Part shown: positions 30,656 to 39,680 of the stretch, one piece after another | How the letters are laid out: each line of letters starts with the position of its first letter | How positions within the stretch are numbered: position 1 is the stretch's first letter | Assembly (NCBI GenBank): GCA_016617855.1 | Contig: JAECUM010010951.1 | Location: 1-64,000 of the forward strand | Direction of reading: 5' to 3' | DNA from: Megalonaias nervosa | Lineage: Eukaryota; Mollusca; Bivalvia; Unionida; Unionidae | DNA length: 64,000 nt | Made by a program: the position numbers and the translations under genes | Notes under the pieces: model-generated | The model's database searches: none | Seen by the model: only the letters and a program-made list of their open reading frames with translations | Told to the model about the DNA's origin: nothing

Positions 30656-31728
30656 ATGGACAAGCATCAACAAAAAATTGAGTTACTAAAAAAATTTATT
30701 ACAACTTGAGCTGCTTTTAAGAAAAAAGTGGAAGAAGCTCGTCGAGGACAAGTTCAAGCAGAAGAAACAACCCCTAGTTTCCTTAAACCTGTTACTGAAG
30801 CAGTACTTGGCAAACAACCAGAAATATCTGCGTTATCTCCAGAAGAACTAAAGAAGTACAAGAAAAAGGTCTGTTAGGTTTACTTGAAAAAAGATCAAAC
30901 GAAGAAACTAAAAAACACTGCAGAGGAACTTGTGAAAAACATCGATGACCCTGCTGCACGATAGGCTGAATCTGACAGATTCATGAACAACCATCTTGCA
31001 CTTCAGCAAGAAATAGCAAGAACAACGGTTAATCCAGCCGGGTTAAAGAAGTTTATAGAAGATGTGTCAGAGCAAACTAAGGAATTAGCTGAGGAACAAA
31101 AGAGAATGACTGAAATTACTATAGAAATAATGTCTATCAAAGATCAAATAAGATTTTATAAAAAAAAAAAAATGCACATGATAAAATATTAGATGGAGAA
31201 TATAATAATTTTATTACTAAGCATAATATTGGAGATAGTGACAAAATTCGAGATTGGCCAGAAGAAAAATATAGATATTTAACAGAATAATTAAAAGAAA
31301 TTATGAGAACTGGGTTAGGTGCTGATGAAGAAATAAAAAATTTAACAAAAACTAGGAATTTGTTAAGAGCACATGATATTATAAGAGAAGGAAACATTGC
31401 TACAGTAATGCTTCGAACAGCAGTGCAGTATCGAAATAAACCAGGAGGTTATGGCAAAGGATGGACATTTAAAAGATTTATTTGATAAGTACAAAAACGA
31501 ACGAGATAAAAAAAAAAATTACCAGAGGAAATCATTGGATCTGACGTTAAAGTCTTTACATCAAACGCCCAATTGGTTGACAGACTTATATTATTAATAT
31601 CATCAAAAGAAGCCGGTAATGAAAGCGCAGAGATCGACAATGAAATTGTAGATATATTAGATAATCTTATAACGAGCAGATTACTAAAATCAGACGAATA
31701 CGAAAGTTTACATAGCGATCTTATCTAA
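30656..31728 (+). pseudogene. virion-type protein homologous to 3552-4649
   Basis: ATG at 30656 (MDKHQQKIELLKKFITT, then a stop). Further pieces are VEEARRGQVQAEETTPSFLK, a Lys/Glu-rich coil (DVSEQTKELAEEQKRMTEIT), YGKGWTFKRF and a C-terminal DRLILLISSKEAGNESAEID. The C-terminus matches the element 1 gene at 3552-4649. At least five breaks are present: stops near 30707 and 30866, shifts in A runs near 31155 and 31505, and another near 31480. The Pro-rich tract of element 1 is absent here. Confidence 0.6.
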
Positions 31729-31741
31729 CAAAATAAATATA

Positions 31742-32483
31742 ATGTCAACAACATTATTGCTCGACTCGTCACAAGCAATGAGTGACAGCGCCAACTTTTT
31801 TGTTTACTATTATCCGCCAATAACACTAGATCCAAATAAACAGTACGAAATCGGATTAATTTCTGCCACAGTATGGCATTCTATGGCAAATGTAAAATTA
31901 AACGTCAACGACGACTTTACATTTAATTCTGGTGCTTGGGTACCAGTTAAAATACCCCAGGGACCGTATAATGTAACTGATCTCAGCAAAACGATAAGAG
32001 AGTTGATAACAAAAATACACTGCCGCAGACAATTTTGAACTGACTCCAAACTATAATACGCTACGAGCTAGTATCACATTAAAAAATAATTTGATAATGC
32101 ATTTTTCACCAGCGAATAGTATCGCATCATTATTAGGTTTGAAAAACCAACAATACGGCAGTGTGGCAGAACAAAGTGTATTATATGACGGAGATCGTCC
32201 TGTCAACATAACACAAGTGAACACAATATTGATCAATTGCTCTATTGCAGCAGGGTCTTATTCAGCTTTAGGAAGTCAAGGTCAAACTAGCTATAGTTTT
32301 TCACTAGATGTTCCGCCTGGGTCACTGATGCAAATTACTCCTCGACAAATAATTTACTATCAGATTCCTGAAAATCAAATAACCAGCATAACAATGCAAC
32401 TAACATATCAATCAGGACGACAAATAGATCTTAACAATGAAATTGTCACGTATTATTTACACCTACGCGCGATCACTTCGTGA
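31742..32483 (+). pseudogene. minor capsid (penton-like) protein, element 2
   Basis: ATG at 31742 after AAATAAATATA. The first part (31742-32020) contains QYEIGLISATVWHSMANVKL. One frameshift near 32020 leads to the rest (FELTPNYNTLRASITLKNNL, QTSYSFSLDVPPGSLMQITP, ITSITMQLTYQSGRQIDL). About 245 residues in all, strand-rich throughout. Size and composition fit a single jelly-roll vertex protein. The N-terminal half aligns with element 1's truncated gene at 9185-9743. Confidence 0.65.
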
Positions 32484-32583
32484 TTGTAAGCGTAATGACG
32501 TAGTTGTCGTGCATAAATTTTGTAAACCTAATTTAATAACAAGATGAGACAAAAATGTTTATAGAAGAAAAATTGTGGGTGGA

Positions 32584-32949
32584 ATGTTTGGAAATATTTT
32601 TACAAAAATAGCTAAAAATATCATATGAATTGGGCATAATGTAGCACCAATTGCACTTGACGCAGGTAAAAATATTGCTAGCACTGCTAGCACCGCAGTA
32701 GGACAAAAGATCGCTGATAAAATTGAAGGCAGCCCGCCTTCAGCATTGGAAAAAGAACGAGCAATATCAGATATTGCACCAACAGCGGAAACAGAACGAG
32801 CTATGATAGCTACAGCAAAAAAATTATTGTCACCACGTGGTGAAGTAGTAATACGCAAACTTGTAAAGAAAACAAGACAAATAATAACGCCTGCTGCTTT
32901 TAAGTTGCTGAAATTTTGTGTGGATTATAAAATAAATAACGTCAGTTAA
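32584..32949 (+). pseudogene. small amphipathic virion protein, element 2
   Basis: ATG at 32584 (MFGNIFTKIAKNI), an in-frame TGA at about 32626, then IGHNVAPIALDAGKNIASTA, SPPSALEKERAISDIAPTAE and a basic end RKLVKKTRQIITPAAFKLLK. Position just before the capsid candidate and Gly/Ala-amphipathic composition match element 1's 4681-5154. Inferred role: internal capsid protein. Confidence 0.55.
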
Positions 32950-32950
32950 A

Positions 32951-34346
32951 AATTATCTCAATCTTGCCGAAGAACATGATACCGACGACACAGTGACTGA
33001 ATTCGAGTTCGTTGAGTATCTCGACGAAAACTCAAACAAACCAAATAAAGATGGCGTCAGAACTTTTAACACAAGAGACGAGGACGTGTTTCTATTGCCG
33101 CACATGGCGGTGTTAGAAGTGCGTGGCCAATTACTAACCGCGATAGGCGGTGATATTGCAGCTGGTGCAGAAATTGCACTTGTCAATAACGGTTGGAGTT
33201 TATTTAAAAGCGCACGGTACCAACTGGCCAATCAAACCTTGGAAGACATTTCAATGCACTTTCCTATAGCAAGTACAATATTAAATATCGTCTCGTTTAG
33301 CGATGATTATTGGAGATCAGTTGCCACAAAGATGATGTGGTTTAAAGATACCTCATTTGGGACAGCTGTTTCAAGCGAATTTCGTACTGGTGCTGGTGCT
33401 CCTGCTACAGATAATAATAATCTAATCGCTAATCCCGCTGGTAATGTAGTTGCTGATATTGGAGACGCAATAAGATCAGCCGTTAAAATATACGACGACA
33501 GCAATATAACGAGGGATTTGCCAGACGAAAAACATTTGCCGCAGAATCTCGCCAAATAACAATGATGCTTCCGTTAAGTACAATGATTGGATTTTGCCGC
33601 GAGTATAACAAAGTTTTTCGCGGAGTAAAACATACACTTATTTTACATCGAGCTAATCAAAACGATTGTATAATGCACGCTGATGGAGTAGCTGAAGGAC
33701 AGTTTGCTATTAAAAGATTAGCGCTGTGGATGCCACGAGTTGTTCCGTCTGTAGCTAAAACGATGGAACTTGAATCATTATTGACCGCTTACACGAAAAA
33801 ATATATTTTCAGCAAAACAGAATTTACCAAACAGCAATTCCTAACGCAACTGATTACACCTGGCGTGTTACAACAACGTCAAGCGAACAATTACCTCGAC
33901 ATTTGTTCGTTGTATTTCAACGACAGGCACGTCGTAATGATCAAGAAATGAACAACTCCGTATTTGACAACCCAGAAGTCAGATGAATCTTTGTTAGAGT
34001 AAATTCTAAACAATATCCCGAACGTACAATCGAATGCAAGTTTGCTGTGGACGCCACCAGAAACATATCTCGGCTGTATATGTACCTTATGAAGGCGATG
34101 CAAAAATATCAGGACGCGGACAGTGGATCTCAGATATCAGTAGAGGAATTTCGATCACTGTATCCTATCTTTTATTTTGACATATCAAAGCATTCCGAAC
34201 AAGTTATTGGATTGACTGTTGATATTGAAGTCACTTGGACGCTTGGCGTACTGCCAGCCGAACAGTATAACGTATATGCGCTAGTTGTCAGTGATAGATT
34301 CTTGACAATTGATGCAACCAAGGGAAGGCTGACTGTCCAAGTATGA
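32951..34346 (+). pseudogene. major capsid protein candidate, element 2
   Basis: Three frames reconstruct one protein homologous to 5169-6554: about 32951-33559 (NTRDEDVFLLPHMAVLEVRG, LVNNGWSLFKSARYQL), 33562-33951 (MLPLSTMIGFCREYNKVFRG), and about 33900-34346 (IECKFAVDATRNISRLYMYL, FRSLYPIFYFDISKHSEQ). Breaks are near 33556 and 33940, with one stop near 33984. No good ATG is seen at the 5' end; the homologous N-terminus begins VKNYLNLAEEHD. The alignment with element 1 spans essentially the whole length. Confidence 0.7.
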
Positions 34347-34383
34347 TTCCTCTACAAGTATATTGTGTGACAAACAAGTATAA

Positions 34384-34868
34384 ATGAAAACAGAATACAC
34401 AACCAGAGAAATATATCTAACGCCCGGCCAAATTAAAAATTATCAGCAGCGGTTGCCAAACGTAATTCTGTCTCTCTAATGATATAACTAGAGACTCGAC
34501 GGACCTCTGTAACCTCAGTGAAAGTAATGTTACCGCAACACCAAACCAATAAACTTAATCAGGGAAAACCGTTTGTTCTCAAACTGTCTGTTGCACAAAT
34601 AACAGCGATGGCAAAACACAGCGGATTTTTGGACCAGCATTTTCTGTAATAGTTAGCGCAATTCCAAAAATTTAGCCTGTACTAGAAACACTTGGACTAG
34701 CGGCAGCGTCAGGGGCAGTATCAGAAGCAACTGAAAAAGCGATATCTGGAGACGGTATAAAAAACATTTATCGTGACAAAGTTACAACCTGACAAACACC
34801 AACCAACGGAATCGGAAAGTCAGGTAATGACAGTTATTTAATTATCGATTTCCCAAGCGGGGTCACGT
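34384..34868 (+). pseudogene. core-type protein, element 2
   Basis: ATG at 34384: MKTEYTTREIYLTPGQIKNY, stop at 34477. Beyond it, other frames give KPFVLKLSVAQITAMAKHSG and an Ala/Gly-rich piece (VLETLGLAAASGAVSEATEK). The TPGQIK motif, position after the capsid gene and the Ala-rich segment all match element 1 at 6601-7083. Probably a DNA-associated or internal capsid protein. Confidence 0.5.
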
Positions 34869-34894
34869 AGTTTTATGTAACAATAAATAATAAA

Positions 34895-35122
34895 ATGCCA
34901 GCCAAAGCGACAAAATCTAAAAAAAAGAAAACGATGAAGCGTCCTCGAGCGCGGACGACAAAGTCTTCGAGGGTAACAAAACGAGGAGGAATTATTCCTT
35001 TCGCTCTACTTTTAGCGGGGTTAGCAGGCAGTCTAATTCCAAATCTGCTAGGGATAGCACGTGGAATGACTCTACCAGGCACCAGACGCCGTTTACGACC
35101 TCGACAATGCCTGTCGCGTTGA
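34895..35122 (+). CDS. small basic protein, element 2
   Basis: 75 residues. A strongly basic N-terminus (KSKKKKTMKRPRARTTKSSR) is followed by a hydrophobic stretch (IIPFALLLAGLAGSLIPNLL) and an Arg-rich tail. Intact. It follows AATAAATAATAAA. The composition resembles adenovirus-type core peptides that condense DNA; this is inference. Its end overlaps the protease start. Confidence 0.55.
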   Translation: MPAKATKSKKKKTMKRPRARTTKSSRVTKRGGIIPFALLLAGLAGSLIPNLLGIARGMTLPGTRRRLRPRQCLSR

Positions 35123-35539
35123 CTAATTTTGATATAATTGAAAAAACTAAATGACGTTGTTGGATTTCGCGGAGTGAATTCTAAAGACGAATTAGATAAT
35201 GTACCAGCAGGCGGTTCGTGTATCATAAACATACAAAACTTTAATGATGGCTCTGGGACTCACTGGGTTGCTGTCCACGATAATAATTATTTTGATTCGT
35301 TCGGACTTCCTCCGAGTGATCTTATAAAAAATAAATTTTTAAAAGTTTTAAAAATAAATTACTCATCTAATCAACTACTGCCGGTTGGAACATCCGCTTG
35401 TGGTTATTACTGCATTATGTTTATCCGACAGATGTCCCGGAGTTTTCACTCCAGAGATCCTGATTTTTTAAAGTTTACTTTACAATTTGACAAGCAACCT
35501 TCTCACGCAAATGATGAGATTGCAGTTAATTTTATCTAA
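35107..35539 (+). pseudogene. adenain-like maturation protease, element 2
   Basis: ATG at 35107 (MPVALTNFDIIEKTK), a frameshift in AAAAAACTAAATG near 35150, then open to 35539. The catalytic set is complete: GSGTHWVAVHDN (His), NYFDSFGLPP (Asp), TSACGYYCIMFIRQM (Cys). The N-terminal NFDII...VGFRGV parallels element 1's NFDLL...NFRGVF. Here the protease is separate from the core gene. Confidence 0.85.
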
Positions 35540-35555
35540 ACTTACAAATATAAAA

Positions 35556-35723
35556 ATGTCAACATACTGTCTCAAATGTAAAACTAAAACAGAGAATAAG
35601 GATGAGACAACGGAAAAAACAAAAAATAATAGAATAATGCTAAAAAGTGTTTGTGCTGTTTGTGGTAGAAAAATCAACATCTACGATGAAATCGTTGGGA
35701 GCTGGAGTTATTTTAGTAGATAA
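35556..35723 (+). CDS. zinc-ribbon protein, element 2
   Basis: 55 residues from ATG 35556: MSTYCLKCKTKTEN ... SVCAVCGRKINIY. The two CxxC pairs match the zinc ribbon at the N-terminus of element 1's PLA2 protein (YCVRC, KCAKCG). In this element it is separated from the PLA2 part by about 1 kb of foldback repeats, so a formerly fused gene may have been split. Confidence 0.7.
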   Translation: MSTYCLKCKTKTENKDETTEKTKNNRIMLKSVCAVCGRKINIYDEIVGSWSYFSR

Positions 35724-35750
35724 TTAATTGACGAAAGGTAAATATTTTTG

Positions 35751-36010
35751 GTCCGATTTCTTATTTTTCAAGGCTCAAACCTCGATGGATTTTTTACTTG
35801 ATTTTTAAGATTGTTTGATAAAAATAAAAAACTTTAGTCAAAATGTCTTATTTTTAGTCAAAATTTCTTATTTTCAGCTGATTTTATTGTCTGTTTTATT
35901 GGCGATTTTGATGATTTTTTTAGCAAGAGATTGCGAAATTTATCAAAAAATCTTAAAAATCAAGTATAAAATCCCTCGAGGTTTGACCCTTAAAAAATAA
36001 GAAATCGGAC
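35751..36010. repeat. foldback element 1 (long hairpin)
   Basis: The left arm 35751-35822 (GTCCGATTTCTTATTTTTCA ... ACTTGATTTTTAAGATT) pairs with the right arm 35941-36010, leaving a loop of about 118 bp. No coding content. Confidence 0.85.
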
Positions 36011-36103
36011 TGATTTTCTTTAATTTTTTAACCATTTTCTCTTAAAAACCAGTATTTTTAACCAAAAATTAGTTTAAAAAACTCAACAATTTTGTCAGCT
36101 ATT

Positions 36104-36160
36104 ATTTTCAGATTTATAAAATATTTTCAGATTTATATAATATTTTCAGATTTACAAAAT
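36104..36160 (+). repeat. three 19-bp tandem repeats
   Basis: ATTTTCAGATTTATAAAAT occurs three times in tandem with two or three substitutions, between the two foldback elements. Confidence 0.9.
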
Positions 36161-36190
36161 ATTTTTCGAGGAAGCCGCAGAGAAACCACA

Positions 36191-36488
36191 AGAGAATCAG
36201 TCCGATTTCTTATTTTTTGAGAGTCAAACCTCGAAGGGGATAACGGTAATTTAACATTAGAAAATCAAAACTTCGATTTTTTCTGGTCTTTGTCCAATTA
36301 TTTTGTTGATTTTTTGCTTGAAATCTCTGAAATATTGTGGAAAATCTCTGAAAAATTGTGAAAAATTGTGGAAAAATTGGACAAGGACCAGTCAAAATTC
36401 GATTTTTTGATTTTCCAATGTTAAATACCCGTTAAGTCCCTCGAGGTTTGACCCTCAAAATAAAAATAAGAAATAGGACTGATTCTCT
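36191..36488. repeat. foldback element 2 (long hairpin)
   Basis: The left arm from 36191 (AGAGAATCAGTCCGATTTCT) pairs over about 110 bp with the right arm ending at 36488, including TTAACATTRGAAAATCAAAA and TGTCCAATT blocks. The loop contains repeats of GAAAAATTGTG. The arm tips are the same sequence as in the first foldback (CAGTCCGATTTCTTATTTTT ... TCAAACCTCGA). Confidence 0.85.
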
Positions 36489-36659
36489 GTGATTCTTTTT
36501 AACCATTTTCCTTAAAAGAAACAGGTAAAATTGGTCAGAAAACACAAAAAATTGACCAAAACCTACCAAATTTCACAGAATTTTTCAGATGTTCTAATAA
36601 TAGTATTTTGCTGACAAATATTTTGTCGACGATTAAAAAATAAAATAAAATAAATGTAA

Positions 36660-37140
36660 TTGTGATTGTGATAAAGATTTTTGTATCGAACAAGATAAAT
36701 TGTTACGTGCTGTCAATCATGCAATCGCCGTGAGGTAATTAGCAGCGGCATTGATATCCACAAATTTATTGGAAAATTACCGAGACCAAAAGGAGGGTGG
36801 ACATTGCCTGGCCACAAATATACTGGGCCGTACAATCCACTAGACAAACAGTTGGACGAAAACGATAATCCATTACCAGGACAAGAGCCTTATAATCAAG
36901 CTGATGCAATAGCAATGCGTCGCGATATCTGTTATCGTGATAATGAGCAAGATAAGCCTGGCTGTGATAAGATAATGTTAGATGAACTACGTGGTATGAA
37001 ACCCGTAAATATGAGAGAACGATTTGATAGAAAGTTAGTTCAAGTAATGATAAGAACAAAATATAAGTGAGGTCTTGGAAAAGAATTGTACGATGATCTT
37101 GCATCAGAGCTACATAAACCTATAAAAAAGGTTTCCACGA
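36660..37140 (+). pseudogene. PLA2-like domain, element 2, catalytic His lost
   Basis: The upstream piece CDCDKDFCIEQDKLLRAVNH and then, after a shift, KLPRPKGGWTLPGHKYTGPY lead into the open part 36804-37070. GHKYTGPYNPL corresponds to the PLA2 calcium loop. ADAIAMRRDICYRDN aligns with the catalytic HDxxY helix, but Arg replaces His, so it should be inactive as phospholipase. After a stop at about 37068 the sequence GLGKELYDDLASELHKPIKK links it to the integrase, as in fused F54H12.3-type proteins. Confidence 0.65.
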
Positions 37141-38002
37141 CGTAAGGTTGTCGGGAATGCCGTTGATGATATCTGGGCAATAGATTTAGTAGATATCTCA
37201 AATCTTGCTAAATTCAACGATAGTAAAAAATACTTATTTAACGTTATTGATGTTTTTAGTAAATACGCGTTTAGTGTACCCGTTTCGGACAAAACAGGAA
37301 CATCGATGACTGATGCGTTAAAACGGATAATAACAAATACAGAAAGAAAACCAAATAAAATTTGGACCGATCACAGAGCGGAGTTTTTTAATAAACAATT
37401 AGAACAGTTTTTAGAACAAAATAACATAAAAAGGTATGTGGTATGTTACAGGAAATGAGGGGAAAAGTGTTGTCGTTGAAAGATTTAATCGCACACTAAA
37501 AGAGCTGATACATAAACATTTGACAGCTAAAAATACAAACAGATGTATTGATGATCTTTCACAAATTGTTCATAAATATAATAACACAAAACATCGAACC
37601 CTTTTATCGCGTGAAAGGAAAATGTCACCAAACGGCGCAATTAAAAATCCAATATTAGCGAATGAAAATATGTGCCGGCGACATAAATTTAAAGTCGGCG
37701 ATAGAGTTAGAATTCCTCTGATAAAAAAAGTATTTGAGAAAGGATTAACCTCAAACTGGACTGAAGAAATATTTGTAGTTGATAAAGTTTGAATGACAAT
37801 ACCCGTAACATACGCTCTAAAGGATCTAGCAGGTGAGCCTGTAATTGGTTGTTTTTACGAACAAGAATTACAAAAAACTATAAAGGATGTTTTCGTTATC
37901 GAACGAGTAATTACAAAGCGTGGCAATAAAAGCCTTGTCAAGTGGCGCAGCTATATTGATAAATTTAATAGTTGGGTACCAACCAAACAAATTATGAAAT
38001 AA
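37125..38002 (+). pseudogene. retroviral-type integrase with chromodomain, element 2
   Basis: The first part (37125-37455) contains DIWAIDLVDISNLAKF (first Asp) and NKIWTDHRAEFFNKQL (second Asp). After a shift near 37440 comes SVVVERFNRTLKELIHKHL (Glu) and an SH3-like KFKVGDRVRIPLIKKVFEKG. An in-frame TGA at 37790-37792 precedes the C-terminal part to 38002, where VIERVITKRGNKSLVKWRSY and FNSWVPTKQI form a chromodomain. Chromodomain integrases target histone-marked chromatin. Three breaks make it inactive as sequenced. Confidence 0.85.
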
Positions 38003-38257
38003 TGTTTTTGTAGATTTCCTCGTTCTTACGTTTGACAGATTTACATTATATTGGCTCACATAACGATATCAAATATCGTCTGCGATCGTCAGAAATCGTC
38101 ATTAGGTTAAATATCTTGACAAATATAAAATCGAATTTTATATTTTTCTGTTTGTCTGGAATTTTAATGTTTAAAACCGGTTTTATCAGCCGCCAAAACG
38201 ATTGATTTTCATCTACTGTAAAATTAAATTTCAAAAGTTTCTTTGTGATATGATATT

Positions 38258-38473
38258 TTACATTATATCGACCATTTGTCGGTCTGCTGTAATTTTTTTA
38301 TTATCAACTACACCTACAAACTCGTTTTGTTCGTCATCGTTGTTAAGTAGAATGTCATCCTCTGTGTAATCAACCGAGTCGTGTTTATCTACGACTGTAG
38401 CATCTCCTGCTGTAAAATCATCGTCCTTGATTATATCAGCAAGCCATTTTATCAAGTCCATATTATAATACAT
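38258..38473 (-). CDS. small acidic protein, element 2
   Basis: About 70 residues. After MDLIKWLADIIKDDDFTAGD it is very Asp/Glu rich (DSVDYTEDDILLNNDDEQNE). Its start faces the start of the gene at 38498 across about 25 bp, so the pair is divergent. Function unknown. Confidence 0.4.
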   Translation of the reverse strand: MYYNMDLIKWLADIIKDDDFTAGDATVVDKHDSVDYTEDDILLNNDDEQNEFVGVVDNKKITADRQMVDIM

Positions 38474-38497
38474 TTTTATCTAATTTATAATAATAAG

Positions 38498-38781
38498 ATG
38501 ACTAACGAGATAAAATATCATCAGAAAGTTAATATATTAAATTATGGAGAATTAGCCGAAGCAGTGCGAAAATGTTTGTCGGGGTATAGTTATTATTATG
38601 TTGACGTTATTATTATGCAAGGTGATTCTAATAAGATTCTGCTAACAGCGGCAGAAAAAAAAATAAACTTGATGACAGAACATTTATTACACTAAAATTG
38701 AATAAAGGTGATGTTTTAATATTTGCTCATAACTGTCTTGCCAAAACTGAGCTAGAAAATATAATTAATCGTCATATTTGA
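38498..38781 (+). pseudogene. unknown small gene, frameshift in A run
   Basis: ATG at 38498 after TTTATAATAATAAG. MTNEIKYHQKVNILNYGELA ... NKILLTAAEKK, then a shift in the A9 run near 38660 to KLDDRTFITLKLNKGDVLIF and a stop at 38781. About 94 residues, mixed alpha/beta. Not recognised. Confidence 0.45.
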
Positions 38782-38823
38782 AGATGATTCTGTCAAATGT
38801 TGATTGTGATGGTGCAGATCTTG

Positions 38824-39327
38824 TTATTCATCTGCGACATATTTTATTGTTTTTGTACAGATTTTAAAATGTTTTGCCGCAGCTGTCATCGAAGGACATT
38901 TTAGTTCCTCATTTGTTTCCAGATTTACCGCAATGACAGGTTTTACAGGACATCTAAAACTTGACCCATTACAACCTCGTCCTCGTCTGCTAATTTCTTT
39001 TGGCGTGACAAGTTCGAGGTTTTCAAGACGATTATCTGTTTTAATGCCGTTGCCGTGGTCTATCACTAAACTATTAGGTATAGGTTCGTTAAAAGTTTCG
39101 TAAACAAATCTATTGCTATAATAACCAATTTCATCTGTTTGTGTTCCTCTAACAGTTATTCTAAGATAACTGCTGTTGTTCATAAATCCAATAACTTTTT
39201 TCTTTTGGATATTTCGAACAATTTCTTTATCATTCGCCTCGTAAAAATAAAATACGGGATGAGGTTGAAATTCACTTCGTAAAGACAAGTTTTCAATGTT
39301 ATCATCAGTAACCCGCGCCGTTGACAT
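38824..39327 (-). CDS. HNH homing-type endonuclease, element 2
   Basis: 167 residues, intact. The core YYSNRFVYETFNEPIPNS followed by LVIDHGNGIKTDNRLENLEL is the HNH_3 signature of phage-type homing nucleases. The C-terminus VIAVNLETNEELKCPSMTAA, AKHFKICTKTIKY is a NUMOD/IENR1-type DNA-binding repeat. It lies next to the polymerase gene on the opposite strand, so it may be a free-standing mobile nuclease. Confidence 0.8.
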   Translation of the reverse strand: MSTARVTDDNIENLSLRSEFQPHPVFYFYEANDKEIVRNIQKKKVIGFMNNSSYLRITVRGTQTDEIGYYSNRFVYETFNEPIPNSLVIDHGNGIKTDNRLENLELVTPKEISRRGRGCNGSSFRCPVKPVIAVNLETNEELKCPSMTAAAKHFKICTKTIKYVADE

Positions 39328-39386
39328 GATATACTCGCTGTCCAGCTGGTATGTCTCCGCAAAATAACGTATAAATAAAATCTTTC

Positions 39387-39569
39387 CTAAACATTCTCAG
39401 CATTATCTCCTCTAACACTTATCATCAATCCAGCTGGTGTTGCTATACCAAGCGGTTGTTCGTATTGGACGCGAATCACCCACCCTAACATATTTCCCGC
39501 GTACGAGTTGTACTGGGGGTGAACATAATAGTACTCTTGCTCGTTTGCGCTTGTTAGATTTTGTGCCAT
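39387..39569 (-). CDS. small unknown protein, element 2
   Basis: 60 residues from ATG 39569 (MAQNLTSANEQEYYYVHPQY, then GWVIRVQYEQPLGIATPAGL). Intact. It is divergent from the polymerase gene with a 19-bp inverted repeat between them. No family recognised. Confidence 0.45.
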   Translation of the reverse strand: MAQNLTSANEQEYYYVHPQYNSYAGNMLGWVIRVQYEQPLGIATPAGLMISVRGDNAENV

Positions 39570-39581
39570 TATACTATAAGC

Positions 39582-39664
39582 ATTATATCTCTAATTGATT
39601 ATTAAACTAGCGCGTGCGCAGTGTGCGGTGAGATATCGATCGAACAATCAATTAGAGATATAAT
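39582..39664. promoter_or_regulatory. palindromic bidirectional promoter candidate
   Basis: ATTATATCTCTAATTGATT at 39582-39600 and its perfect complement at 39646-39664 are arranged symmetrically 12-17 bp from the two divergent start codons (39569 minus, 39681 plus). The repeated arm contains a TATA-like TATATCT/AGATATA. Identical promoter arms for a divergent pair, or a replication-protein site, are both possible. Confidence 0.6.
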
Positions 39665-39680
39665 ATTACATTATATAACA

